A DNA stretch of 64,000 nt from Sciurus carolinensis (lineage: Eukaryota; Chordata; Mammalia; Rodentia; Sciuridae). A model generated the notes under the pieces. It had not been told where the DNA came from. It saw only the letters and a program-made list of their open reading frames with translations, and made no database searches. Positions 1 through 11,465 of the stretch are shown in pieces (positions within the stretch are counted from its first letter, which is position 1; the number at the start of each line of letters is the position of its first letter). The DNA is taken from NCBI RefSeq assembly GCF_902686445.1, contig NW_025920104.1, forward strand, positions 7,874,001-7,938,000. The letters run 5' to 3'. The position numbers and the translations under genes were made by a program.

Positions 1-33
<33 letters not shown>
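1..33. repeat. (CTAT)n microsatellite at the window edge
   Basis: Eight uninterrupted CTAT units run from the first base. A short further run of TATC follows near 47-58, and TA-rich sequence covers about 66-90. The array touches the window start, so its true length is unknown. Confidence 0.95.
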
Positions 34-899
34 AGTTTGTCAATTTATCTATCTACTACATTCTCTATATATTATATATATATATTCTATTGGTTGTATT
101 TATTGTAAATTTTTCAAGGCTCAGATGGTAATGGAGACCAAGCAAGAACTATTGTAATCTGCACTCTGAGAACTAGAAAAACCTGGAGGTGTAATTCAGC
201 CTAATCTGAAGCCCAAGAAGGGGGTCAGGGCAGACACTGGCCTAAATTCTGGTAGGAGTCTAAAGGCCTGAGAACAAGAAATGCCAATCTGAGGGCAGAA
301 TCTATGTTCCAGCTCAAACAGGAAGTAAATTTGTCCTTACTTCATGTTTTATTTTATTCAGGCCCTCAAGAGATGATGTCCACCTGCATTGAGGGGTTAA
401 TCTTCTTACTTCCATCTACCATTTTAAACTACTTTCTTCCAGAAATACCCTCACTGACTCAACCAGAAATAAAAATGCTTTGTCTGCTACCTGGGCGTCC
501 TTTAGCCCAATCACAAAGATATAAAATCAAGCATCACTTGAGAGTTTTGTTCCTGCAATAAGTACATGGTGACTAAACTTTGTCAGTGAATGAATGTTTC
601 TTTTCCTATCACAAAAAATGATACAAAACCCCCACTACCTATAGGCCTGCCCTCTCTCACAGATACAGATATCCTTTGGAAGCAGAGACCCATCTTTTCT
701 TTTTTGGAGAAGATTAAATTTTTGGATTCCGTTAAGAATCTGTGAACATTTTTCACAATGTTGAGTTGACTAATGCTACACAGTCAATGGGGAAGGGTGT
801 TACTTTGATGAGGTGAAAGCTCCAGAATGCATCCTTAAAATGTTACACCTCATCTTTTGGGGACTGTTGGCATCTAGGCATTTTCCTGTGAAATATCTC
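34..899. other. Unassigned non-coding sequence
   Basis: No gene or recognised repeat is seen. Open frames here are short, start at arbitrary methionines and show no domain, codon pattern or splice context. I treat the stretch as intergenic or intronic. Confidence 0.6.
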
Positions 900-1090
900 C
901 ATAACATATGCATACTATGTGCTAGGCACTATGTTATATGCCAGTGTTACTGTGGTGAACAAATTAACACTGAATTGTGCCCTTCTGGGGCAGTGGGGGA
1001 AATGGATAATATAGTAAGTGCCTTGAAGGACATGAACAACGTAGGGTTAAGTGACTGGAGAATACGGTGCACAGGAATGATGTCTGAGTA
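900..1090 (+). repeat. Ancient mammalian-wide dispersed repeat (family uncertain)
   Basis: The sequence 'gtgctaggcactatgttata' followed by 'gtggtgaacaaatt', a 'gcccttctggggc' block and a 'gtgactgg' block resembles the very common mammalian repeat with 'caggcactgtgctaggtgct' and 'ggtgaacaaaacaga' modules. I cannot assign it firmly to L2, CR1/L3 or another old family by eye. It is strongly diverged. Confidence 0.4.
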
Positions 1091-1136
1091 GATGTCAGTT
1101 AGACTAAAACCATTCAGAATAAAGTTAACACCCTGG

Positions 1137-1250
1137 ACCTCAGCATTCAGTGTGGAAAATGCCCACAACTCATGTACCTGTAAGTGATCTTTTACCTCAG
1201 CATCCAGTGTGGAAAATGTCCACAATTCATGTAACTGTAAATGGCCTTTT
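1137..1250. repeat. Two-copy 57-bp tandem duplication
   Basis: The unit starting 'acctcagcat' at 1137 repeats at 1194. Both copies carry the 'cagtgtggaaaatg' and 'cccacaactcatgta' modules, with several substitutions between them. Because 57 is a multiple of three, a minus-strand open frame crosses both copies (947-1291, 114 residues). That frame lacks any recognisable protein feature and I do not call it a gene. Confidence 0.85.
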
Positions 1251-3096
1251 TTTGGGCTCCAACACTTCTCATTTTGTATAAAAAAAGTCATCTTTCATTC
1301 CATTTTTCTTTATGTAGACATCTCAATTTTATCTTTTTTTTTCTGAGATAGCTGCTTCATTTTACTGATAGATGTTATGTCCTCCTATAGCAAGCCAGCC
1401 TTTTTTCATTTTATGAGGATTGTTTTATTCTACACATTTTCATTTCAATCTGGGTCTTTTTGTATGAGCTCTTTAAAATTAACTGAATTTATCTGATGGT
1501 GCAGATCAGGCAAGAGCTTCATTGCACAAATCAGAGTGGGGTTGTTCCATTGGGTAAGTTTGTTCTATCCTGAGTGCTGTTTTCTCATAATAATTGAGCA
1601 CAGCAAAAACAGGAATTTAGAAGGTTGTTAATGTGGTGCTAATTACTCCATTTTCATTGAATTTTAAGTTTTAAATTATTATGTTATATGCATTTAGAGA
1701 CAAGACACTACCTTGACAGCAGAAATAAAAGTATTCCTTGCATTGGTGAGAGTGGTGTTTTCTATTTCATTACCTTTAAAAATACTCCTGAGTTGTAACA
1801 GGAGTGTATCAATCTATACAATTCAAAACACTAATAGACCAGCAATCATGTTATATATTTATATGATTAAAACCTAAAATGCATGATTTCTATTTTAATA
1901 TAAATCAGTGTCTACATGTCTATTTGGATGATTGGAAATTTTCAAGATTTATAATTAGCATCTAACAACTGCTACAAAGATATTATGAGAAAAGAAGGCA
2001 TCAAATGAAACAAAACAAAATGTCATTTTGCAATAACATCTGTAGTCCCTGTTTTATCTGCATTGTGTTACATGCATTATAGGTAAGCTGCTTTTAAATC
2101 TTACCTAAGAGTGAGACAAATGTGAATCAGTTGTTTACATAAAAGAACTGACTTGAATTAACTTTTCCTAAAGATTTTTTATTATTTGCTTTAATTAAAA
2201 ACAATGGGAGACTAAGCTGTTTAATAAATTTTCTATTTATGATGATTAGAAATAAGTGCAATTATAAAACATGAAGTAAGGTATACGATTATGTTACAGA
2301 TGAAGAAAGTAAATTTTCAGACTCTTTATACAATTATAATTTTCAGACTGAAACTATATATTTTCTAAAGCATACATATATGTTATCTCAATAAATACCC
2401 ATGAATTCTTCTCTAGACTTTTCCACATATACCTATGTATATACACTGACAAAAGACATTTGGAAACTAACATGAAAAAATGTTATTTAACTTACAGAAT
2501 GATTTATGAAGTATTTTTAAAAACACTTTAAGAATTTTTTGTGGTCCAGTTGATATTTTGGCTATGGTTATTAAGACTTGGAATTACAGCAGTGATTTAC
2601 TTACATTTGATTGAAGGACTGTGCTTATCTTTGACTAAAATACTGATGGGTTCAACTTGACCTTCTTAGTGTTTGAAATCAATTACTCCATCTCTATTTC
2701 CTTGTAGTCATTTCATTAATGGCCTTGAGAGGTACCCCATTTTCTGAATATAGACCTAGCTCTGACTTAAATGACTATGCCTCTGCTTAGTGAGTGCATT
2801 TAGAAAACTCCAACTCCCCTTTGTAAAATGTGTAGGCAGAGGAAGAAGGTGTTCCCACTGTGGCTCCATCTCCTTCCTCTGCAAGTGCACACCAGTTCTG
2901 TTTAAATGTGATGTATCAGGTGAGTGCACAAAGAGGACCTGACCTGGATCATTGCTCTTTTTTCACAATGCTTCTGAGTCTGAACTTTGGAACACTGGTC
3001 TAAACAATCAATACTTAATTCTAATGTGGAGAAAATAAATAATTCTGTATTTTCTCTCTTTCTCTTTGTTTATGGTACAAATGAGCCACATCACCA
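1251..3096. other. Unassigned AT-rich non-coding sequence
   Basis: No gene and no repeat that I recognise. Frames are short and stop-rich on both strands. Confidence 0.6.
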
Positions 3097-3341
3097 GCCT
3101 TATTTTTTTTGTTATATTTTCTTTTTTTAAATTTTAATTTATTTTTATTATAAACAAATGGGATACATCTTGTTTCTGTTTGTATATTGAGTAACAGAAT
3201 ATCATTTGTGTAATCATATATTTACATAAGGTAATGATGTTTGATTCATTCTGTTAATTTTTCCATTCCCTCCACCCCCCCACCCCTCTTTTCCCTCTCT
3301 ACAGTCCCTCCTTTCTTCATTCTTGCCCCCCCCATTATGTG

Positions 3342-3487
3342 TCATCCTCCACTTATCAGCGAGATCATTCTTCCTTTGGTTTTTTTGAGATTGGTTTATC
3401 TCACTTAGCATGATATTCTCCAATTTCATCCATTTGCCTGCAAATGCCATAATTTTATTATTCTTTATAGCTGAGTAATATTCCATT

Positions 3488-3534
<47 letters not shown>

Positions 3535-6500
3535 AATTTTCTTATCCATTCATCAGTTGAAGGACATCTAGGTTAGTTCCACCATCTGGCTGTTGTGAAT
3601 TGAGCAGCTATGAACATTCATGTGGCTGTATGTCTGTAGTATGCTGATTTTAAGTCCTTTGGGTATAGGCTGAGGAGTGGGATAGTTGGGTAAAATGGTA
3701 GGTCCATTCCAAGTTTTCTAAGGAGTCTCCACACTGCTTTCTAGAGTGGCGGCACTAATTTGCATCCCCACCAGCAATGTATGAGTGTACCTTTTTCCCC
3801 ACATCTCTCTAACACCTATTGTTGCTTGTATTCTTGATAATCACTATTCAAATTGGGGTGAAATGGAATCTTAGTGTAGTTTTGATTTGCATTTCTTTTA
3901 TTACTAAAGATGGTGAACATTTTTCATATGTTTGCTGATTGCTTGTAGATCTTCTGTGAAGCATCTTGTTCATATCCTTAGCCCATTTGTTGATTGGGTT
4001 ATTTGTATTCTTCATGTAGAGTTTTTTGAGTTCTTTATATATTCTGGAAATTAGTGCTCTATCTGAAGTATGAGTGGCAAAGATATTCTCCCACTCTGTA
4101 GGCTCTCTCTTCACATTGCTGATAGTTTCCTTTGCTGAGAGAAAGCTATTTAGTTTGAATCTGTCCCAGTTTTTGATTCTTGCTTTTATGTTCTTGTGCT
4201 ATGGGAGTCCTGTTAAGGAAGTCTGATCCTAAGCCAACAAGTTGAAGATTTGGACCTACTTTTTCTTCTATAAGATGCAGGGTCTCTGGTCTGATTTCAA
4301 GGTCCTTGATCCTTTGTGAGTTGATGTTTGTGCAGGGTGACAGATAGGGGTTTACTTTCATTCTGCTGCATGTGGATTTCCAGTTTTCCCAGCACCATTT
4401 GTTGAACAGGCTATCTTTTCTCCATTGAATATTTTTGGCACCTTTGTCTAGTATGAGAAAATTGTATTTATTTGGGTTTGTGTCCATGTCCTCTCTTCTG
4501 TAACATTGATCTACCTGTCTATTTTGGTGCATACCATGCCATTTTTGTTACTATTGCTTTGTAGTATAGTTGAAGTTCTGGTATTGCAATACCCCTGTTT
4601 CATTCTTCCTTCTAAGGATTGCTTTAGCTATTCTGGGTTTCTTATTCTTCCAGATGAATTTCATAATTGCTTGCTCTATTTCTGTAAGGTACATCATTGG
4701 GATTTTAATTGGAATTGCATTGAATCTATATAGCACTTTTTGTAGTATGGTCATTTTGACAATATTAATTCTGCCTATCCAAGAACATGGGAGATCTTTC
4801 CATATTATAAGGTCTTCTTCAATTTCTTTCTTCAATGTTTTGAAGTTTTCCTTGTAGAGATCTTTTACCTCTTTCGTTAGATTGATTCCCAAGTATTTTA
4901 TTTTTTTGAGGCTATTGCAAATGGAGTTGTTTCCTCATTTCCCTTTCAGATGTTTCATCGCTTTCATATAAAAATGCTATAGATTTATGCATGTTGACTT
5001 TATAACCTGCTATTTTGCTGAAATCATTGATGAGATCTAGAAGTTTTCTGGAGGAGATTTTTGGATCCTCTAAATATAGAAGCATGTCATCAGCAAATAG
5101 TGACAGTTCATGTTCCTCTTTTCCTATTCGTATCCCTTTGATTTCTTTAGTCTGCCTAATTGCTGTGGCTAGAGTTTTGAGGACAAGTTTGAATAAAAGG
5201 GGTGAAAGAGGACATCCCTGACTTGTTCCAATTTTTAAAGGGAATGGTTTCACTTTTTCTCCATTAAGAATGATGTTGGCCATGGGCTTAGCATAAATAG
5301 ACTTTACAATATTCAGGTATGTTCCTACTATCCCTATTTTTTTTTTAGAATTTTGAACATGAAGGGGAGTTGTATTTTGTCGAATGCTTTTTCTGCACAT
5401 CAATGGAAATAACCATGATTCTTATCCTTAAGTCTATTGACTTGATGGATTACATTTATTGATTTATGGATGTTAAACCCCATCCTTGCATTCCAGGGAT
5501 GAACCCCACTTCATCATGGTGCATGATTTTCTTAATTTGTTTTTGGATACGGTTTGCCAATATTTTGTTAAGGATATTTGCATCTATATTCATTAAGGAT
5601 ATTGGTCTAAAATTTTCTTTCCTTGATGTGTCTTTGCCTGGTTTGGGTATGAATGGGATATTAGCTTCATAGAATGAGTTCAGAAGGGTATCCTCTTTTT
5701 CTATTTCCTGGAATACTTTGAGAAGTATTGGAATGAGTTCTTATTTGAAGGTTTTGTAGAACTCGGTTGAGAATCCTTCTGGTCCTGGACTTTTCTTGGA
5801 TGGTAGGTTTTTAATGGCTTCTTCTATTTCATTGCTTGATATTGATCTGTTTGAATTGTGTATGTCCTCCTGGTTCAGTTTGGGAGGAGCATATGTCTCT
5901 AGAAATTTGTCAATGTCTTTGGTAGTTTCTATTTTGTTGGAATACAGATTTTCAAAGTAACTTCTCATTATTTTCTGTATCTCAGTGGTGTCTGTCATGA
6001 TATTTCCTTTTTCATCACAAATTTTATTAATTTGAGTCTTCTCTCTCCTTCTCTTTGTTAGTGTGGCTAAGGGTTTGTCTATTTTGTTTACTTTCTCAAA
6101 GAACCAACTTTTTGTCAACTTTTTGAATTGTTTCTTTTGTTTCAATTTCATTGATTTCAGCTCTGATTTTAATTATTTCCTGTCTTCTACTACTTTTGCT
6201 GTCATTCTGTTCTTCTTTTTCTAGGTCTTTGAGCTGTAATATTAGGTCATTTAGTTGTTGACTTTTCAGTTTTTTCTGGAATGCACTTCATGCATTGAAT
6301 TTTCCTCTTAGTATCACTTTCACAGTGTCCCAGAGATTTTGATATGTTGTATCATCATTCTCATTGATCTCTAAGAATTTTTTTATCTCTTCCCTGATGT
6401 TTTCTGTTATCCATGTTTCATTCAATAGCATATTATTTAGGCTCCAGGTGTTGGAGTAATTTCTGTTTTTTATTTTGTCATTGATTTCTACTCTCAGTCC

Positions 6501-7220
6501 ATTATGATCTGATAACAAGGCAGTATCTCTCTTTTTTTTTTTTTCATTTCCTAAGGGCTGCTTCATGGCATAACATATGGTCTATTTTCGAGAAGGTTCC
6601 ATATGTTGCTGAGAAGAAAGTGAATCTGCTCATTGATGGATGGAATATTCTATATATGTCTATTAAGTCTAGGATATTGATTGTGTTATTGAGTTCTATG
6701 GTTTCTTTGGTTGATTTTGTTTGGATGATCTATCTAGTGGTGACAGTGGTGCATTAAAGTCACCCAGAATTATTGTGTTGTGGTCTATGTGATTCCTAAA
6801 ATTGAGAAGGATTTGTTTGAGGTACAGGGATGCACAATTTTTGGGGGCATAAATATTTACTCTCGTATGTCTTCCTGATTTATGGTTCCCTTAAGCAGTA
6901 TGAAATGTCCTTCTTTATCCCTTCTGACTAACTTTGGCTTGAAGTCCACTTTATCTGATATAAGAATTGTTAGGTATAAAGCCACCTTTTCCGATGGAAA
7001 CCCCTGCTTTTTTACTGAGTCCATGTGCATGGTAGGTTTTTTCCCATCCTTTCACCTTTAGTCTGTGGATGTCTTTATGAGATGAGTCTCTTGCAGGCAG
7101 CATTTTGTTGGGTCTTTCTTTTTTATACTATCCATTCTGCCAGTCTATGTTTTTGATTGATGAGTTTAGGCCATTAATGTTCAGGGATATTATTGAGATA
7201 TGATTTCTATTCCCAGTCAT
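3342..7220 (-). pseudogene. Broken L1 ORF2 (endonuclease-reverse transcriptase), element A
   Basis: ORF2p nicks target DNA and copies L1 RNA by target-primed reverse transcription. The frame starts near an ATG at 7218-7220. It can be followed through an N-terminal endonuclease region, a reverse transcriptase region (the [11 protein letters not shown] catalytic motif lies in the fragment at 4912-5403) and a C-terminal region ending at an expected stop near 3342. It is split into at least seven open pieces in different frames, including 5741-6151, 4912-5403, 4551-4892, 4146-4532 and 3848-4114. The Cys-rich segment near the C terminus is damaged. The last natural stop is bypassed by a late frameshift, giving a read-through tail down to 3214. 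It is more damaged than the same gene in element B. Confidence 0.85.
3490..3531. repeat. (TA)n microsatellite inside L1 ORF2
   Basis: About 20 TA units replace the short TATATATA stretch found at the same ORF2 position in other copies, immediately upstream (in L1 sense) of the conserved EYYSAIKN codons. Confidence 0.95.
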
Positions 7221-7356
7221 TTTGTATTATTTTTGGTTTTTAATTTGGCTTGGTTTCTCCTTTGAGTGGTTTTACTCTAAGGTAGTTCCTCCCTTTACTG
7301 ACCTCCATTGTTGTTTTTCATTTCCTACATATGGAATATTTTGTTGAGAACATTCT

Positions 7357-8274
7357 CTATTTGTAAATTCTTTTTACTTTTGTTTATCATGGAAGGTTTT
7401 TATTTCATCTTCAAATCTGAAGGTTAGTTTTGCTGGGTATAGGATTCTTGGTTGGCAACCATGTTCTTTCAGAGCTTGAAATATGTTGTTTCAGGTCCTT
7501 CTAACTTTTAGAGTCTGGTATGAGAAATCAACTGCTATCTCTATTGGTCTCCCCCTATTTGTAATCTGATGCTTTTTTCTTGTGGCCTTCAAAATCCTAT
7601 CTTATTTTGAAAGTTAGGCATTTTCATTATAATGTGCCTTGGTGTGGATCTGTTGTGATTTTGTTCATTTGGTGTTCTGTAAGTCTCTTGCATTTGATTT
7701 TCCATTTCATTCATCAGGTTTGGGAAATTTTCTGATATTATTTTATTGAATAGGTTGTCCATTCATTTGGTTTGTATCTCTGTGCCTTTCTCAATCCCAA
7801 TAATTCTTAAATTTGTTTTTTTCATGATGTCCCATAGTTCTTGAGGTTTCTGTTCATGATTTCTTACCATCTTCTCTGTTTGGGCAACTTTATTTTCAAA
7901 ATTAAATATTTTGTCTTCATTGTCTGAGGTTCTGTCTTCCAAGGGGTCTAGTCTTTTGGTGATGTTTTCCATTGAGTTTTTTATTTGGTTTATTGTTTCC
8001 TTCATTTCATGGATTTCCATTTTTTTTTTTTTGAGAATAACTATCTTTGTTGAAATGATTTTTTGCTTCCTGCAGTTACTCTTTCAACTGCTTATTGGTA
8101 TTATCATTCACTGCCTGCATTTGCTCTCTTATCTCATCCTTGACTTCACAAATTATCTTAATCATGTATAATCTGAAGTCCTTTTCTGACATTTCTTCTA
8201 ACATATTGTCATTGGATTCTATTAATATAGAATCTAGATTTGTTTGGATCATTTTCTTCCCTTGTTTTTTTCAT
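7357..8274 (-). pseudogene. Broken L1 ORF1 (RNA-binding chaperone), element A
   Basis: ORF1p is a trimeric coiled-coil RNA-binding protein that packages L1 RNA. The presumed ATG lies at 8272-8274, where the sequence parallels the starts in elements B and E. An open piece at 7763-8020 covers the end of the coiled coil and the start of the RRM-like region (motifs LEDRTSD and NLRIIGIE). A stop at 7357-7359 follows a sequence like KLKEFTK shifted by a small indel. The upstream coiled coil is in other frames. The gene is inactive. Confidence 0.75.
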
Positions 8275-9697
8275 GTTGTTCATGTATTTTCCCCTCTAGC
8301 AGTGCAGATCTAGGGTATTGCAGATTTCCCCCTATAGGCTAATATTGGCCTTAGAGGTTTCCAAAACCCTTTCTTTAAGGGGAGATCAATATTAGCAGTG
8401 CCAAATTCAGATACTATACAATCCTATACCAAATAGCTGCTATGAGGACAATAACAATATTGTCATAATAAACAGAATGATTTCAAATATTATCTTCAGT
8501 AAAACAAACAGATTTGAAATAATGTCTTCAGTTTCTAATGGAGGACAAAGAGGATGCAGAGGGATGTAGAATGTGACTGTTAATGGGAGAAGAAAAGAAT
8601 ATACAGAAGTTCTAGATAATAGAAAGTGTGAGAATGTAATCAAAAGAAATTGGATATTAGCATGCAAAAAAGGGAGAAAGAGACTGAGGGAACAGGTAAA
8701 CAAAAGGAAAAGATAGCAAGAAAAGTAAAGAAATAAAAAATTAAATTTTTTCAATAAGGAGAAAAAAGAAAATCTACAGTGTAATAGTCATATAGTAATG
8801 AAACCTCCCAGAGTTCAGTGGCCTGATGCATGAGAGGTACCTGACAATGAGCTACAAGCCTCCAGCAGGGGTCTCAAGATGGGATTTGCCCCACCTAAAG
8901 ATCGGAGCTACAGCTTCCAGGATTATCCAAGATGGCCACTCTGGCTTTGAAATGTGTTGGCAAATGGGGAGCTGCAGCTTAGGCGGTGGACGTGGTCAGT
9001 TGGAGGTCCTGGAGGTGGGATGCGGTTGGTCAGGCAGGGGTCCTGGAGGTTGGGTGTGTTTGGTGTGGTTGCAGGATCCCGGAGGCCAGGTGCAATCAGT
9101 TGGTCTGGAGTCCCAGTAATAGGGCTCAGTCAGTTGGTCTGGGGGTCCTGGCAGCAGGGAGCAGTCAGTCAATGTGAGGGCCCCAGAAGCAGGGAGTGAT
9201 TGGTCAGGCTGAGCGATCCTGGAGACAGGGCTCAGTCAGTCTGGCCAGGGGTCCTACGGGTCCTGGCTGTTGTCTCAAAATGGCAGCAGCCACATGTAAT
9301 CAAACCTGCATTTACTGTAACAGTGAACTTCCAGGCAACAGCAGGCAGCTGGTGCTCCACTGGTCATTTGTGATCAGTTTGCTGACTGTTGTCAGACGAT
9401 GGGGAGGTGAACCTCCTGCGTTGGGTGATGGATAAATGTAAGGCAGGCAATGGACAGGTGAGAGGCAGGCAAAGGGCAGATGATAGATGCCTGACAGTGA
9501 GCAATCTGCACTCAAAAAAGGCGTCAATATGCTGGCAGACTGCAGGTGATCACAGCAGACAAATGGGGTAAACAACAGGGAATCCATAAGCAGCAAAATC
9601 TGCCTCACCAAGAAACAGTTTTCCTCTGCTTGAAACCAGAGTTATAAAGCGACAAGGAATGCAACCTCCCTCTAGTCCACCATCTTGGATTCCACCC
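8275..9697 (-). promoter_or_regulatory. 5' UTR / internal promoter of L1 element A
   Basis: This is the region between the L1 5' end and ORF1. The first bases (minus strand) contain CCAAGATGG, the YY1-type box known at the 5' end of other mammalian L1s (core at 9680-9686). About 50-60 bp around this box align with element B, whereas the rest does not. A 35-bp minisatellite occupies 9006-9250. A second CCAAGATGGCC box lies on the plus strand at 8927-8937, pointing in the opposite direction. Confidence 0.7.
9006..9250 (-). repeat. 35-bp minisatellite, 7 copies, in the L1-A 5' UTR
   Basis: Units begin with gtcctgg or variants at 9006, 9040, 9075, 9110, 9145, 9180 and 9215, and an eighth partial unit starts at 9251. 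Spacing is 34, 35, 35, 35, 35, 35 and 36. Units have diverged individually but share the 'cagtcagttggtctg'-type centre. No similar array is present in elements B or E. Confidence 0.85.
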
Positions 9698-9707
9698 GCC
9701 TTATTTT

Positions 9708-9842
9708 GTATTTTATTTAGAGACAGGTTCTCACTGAGTTGCTTAGTCCCTTGCCATTGCTGAGACTGACATTGAACTCGTGATCCTCCTGCCTCAGCCT
9801 CCCAAGTCACTGGGATTACTGGTGTGTGATACCACACCTGGC
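9708..9842 (-). mobile_element. B1-like SINE (7SL-derived)
   Basis: In reverse complement it reads GCCAGGTGTGG...GTAATCCCAGTGACTTGGGAGG, the start of a B1/7SL-type SINE, followed by the 'gaggcaggaggatcacgag' segment and an A-rich tail at the left end (9701-9720). Element A inserted at this tail, so the SINE is older than element A. Confidence 0.85.
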
Positions 9843-9859
9843 TAATCCTGCATTCCCCC

Positions 9860-9861
<2 letters not shown>

Positions 9862-9911
<50 letters not shown>
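9862..9911 (+). repeat. Uninterrupted 50-bp poly(A)
   Basis: Fifty consecutive A residues follow a short unique segment (9843-9861). The only SINE next to it is on the opposite strand, so this tract is not that SINE's tail. It may be the remnant of a severely truncated plus-strand retroposition or a slippage-expanded run. Confidence 0.95.
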
Positions 9912-9916
<5 letters not shown>

Positions 9917-10194
9917 CCCTAATTTCGAAGTAACCAAAAAATGTCAGAATATTTTGTTTATGCTACTCTTTTCTTTGAAGTCAAAGGAGTAATTAGTTAA
10001 TGATTTCATTTAAGTATCTGTTTCTCTCTCTGCATTTCTATGTCATCTCTAATCTCAAAGAGGGAGAGTTCTGTGTGTGTTTGTGTGTGTGTCTACTGAT
10101 ACATAATTGTCTATCCTTATTTTAATATGCATCCTTTCACTTCATGGCAGTTGTTTTTGGTTATAGTCTAGGCACCTTGAGTTGAATAGCTTCC
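9912..10194. other. Unassigned sequence with a short GT-rich run
   Basis: No gene is seen. A GT-rich run is present at about 10072-10092. Confidence 0.6.
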
Positions 10195-11095
10195 TTACTT
10201 TATTTTTATTTTTTATTAGTGAGTTATAGTTAAACATATTTGAGATTCTTTCTTGTATATTAGTAAATAAATATTGTATAATTTGCTCCATTTCAGTCCC
10301 AGTATCCCCTTCCTTCCCCTCATGCTTCCCCAATTCCCTTTCTCTATTTTAGTGATCTTCCTTTCATTAATTTATTTTTAAGTTGATGCATTATAGTTAT
10401 ACATAAAAGTGGAATACATCATGATAGTTCTTTTTTATTTTTTATTTTTATTTTTGTGGTGCTGAGGATTGAAACCTGGGCTTTGTGCTTGCAAGGTGAG
10501 CACTTTACCAACTGAGCTAATTCCCCAGCCCCATGATAGGTTTATACAAGCACATAGCATGATTCGATCAGCTGCACTCCATGGTTCCTTCCCATTTCCT
10601 ATTCCTCTTCCCTCCCTTTTTATTTTCTTCTACTCTATGGTTCTACCTTTTAGTTTCATGAGATCCATGTTTTGAAAATTCCTCATTTCTCTCTAATTTC
10701 TGCATATGAGAGAAAACATTCACCTTTGACTTTCTGAGTCTTCCTTATTTAACTTAGCAGGATGTTCTCAAGTTCCATTCATTCGGCAGTGCATGATAAA
10801 ATTTCATTGTTCTTCATGGCTGAGTAAAACTTCCTTGGGTATATATGCCAGATTTTTCTATCCTTTTCTCTGGGGGATACCTAGGCTGCTCCCAAAACTT
10901 GGTTATTGTGGTTTGTGCTGCTCCAAACATTGGTATGCATGTGTCATTATAGTTTGCTGAATTTAGTTCTTTTGGAGAAATATCAAGGAATGGGATAGCT
11001 GTGTCATATGGTGCATTCATTAGTCTTTTGATGAAATTTCATACTGCTTTCCAAAGTGGTCGTAATAATTTGCAATTCCATCAATGGAGTTCCTG
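10195..11095 (-). mobile_element. Older L1 3' end, minus strand
   Basis: The right part (10540-11095) is the C-terminal part of L1 ORF2 in antisense. The minus-strand fragment at 10814-11020 still shows IPFLDISPKEL and YNDTCIPMF, equivalents of [11 protein letters not shown] and the following region. The left part is L1 3' UTR. Two 3'-end-like T-rich starts (near 10195 and 10365) suggest two adjacent fragments. The copy is interrupted by an ID element at 10428-10531. It is clearly more diverged than elements A and B. Confidence 0.8.
10428..10531 (-). mobile_element. ID SINE with target-site duplication
   Basis: The reverse complement gives the tRNA-like ID sequence with 'gctcagttggtaaagtgctc' and 'ggtttcaatcc' modules. 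An 8-bp direct repeat, 'catgatag', flanks it at 10420-10427 and 10532-10539. It lies inside the older L1 tail. Confidence 0.92.
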
Positions 11096-11256
11096 GCTAA
11101 ATGAGGACTTGATTACTTTAAGGCACTTTTTCCATGAACCAATAGGCTTTGGGAGTGGGGGAGATTTTGCTTTACTGTAGTTGGTACTTAGATTCATGTG
11201 AATTTGAGAAATAACTATTATTAAAAAAATGCATCATATATATATTATATATACAA

Positions 11257-11296
<40 letters not shown>

Positions 11297-11465
11297 ACAA
11301 AGACTAGAAAGTGCGAATAGAGGTATGTATGATTAAAATAAATTCAAGTTAACATGTTACCAACACAATTTGTATTCTTCTAAAGATTTATTTATGAATA
11401 TACAAGCAAATATAAATGTTTTAATTTTCTTCCTTCAAAAAGTATATCATAACACCATTCTGTGT
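11096..11465. other. Unassigned AT-rich sequence with (TA)n
   Basis: No gene is seen. A TA repeat runs at about 11260-11293, preceded by imperfect TA sequence from 11235. Confidence 0.7.

Larger units (their letters stand above)
3107..9697 (-). mobile_element. L1 element A, full-length but decayed LINE-1
   Basis: This is a non-LTR retrotransposon read on the minus strand. In sense order it has a 5' UTR (9697-8275), ORF1 (8274-7357), ORF2 (about 7220-3342) and a 3' UTR with a polypurine tract (seen here as C-rich runs at 3270-3335), ending in an A-rich tail near 3107-3150. A 10-bp direct repeat, 'gccttatttt', lies at 3097-3106 and again at 9698-9707, the expected position of a target-site duplication. 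The 5' end carries the CCAAGATGG box typical of L1 starts. Both reading frames contain many frameshifts and stops, so the copy cannot encode the machinery. A (TA)n expansion sits inside ORF2. Unlike elements B, C and E, its 3' UTR has no telomere-like tract. Confidence 0.88.

Noticed and set aside
304..561. 85-codon open frame
   Set aside because: Featureless, short, no splice or promoter context; expected by chance at this length.
947..1291. 114-codon minus-strand frame over the 57-bp duplication
   Set aside because: Internal repetition is due to the DNA duplication. No domain or start context supports a gene.
8440..8754. 104-codon minus-strand frame rich in Leu and Phe, membrane-protein-like
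   Set aside because: It lies in purine-rich 5' UTR of L1-A; its antisense is pyrimidine-rich and gives hydrophobic residues automatically.
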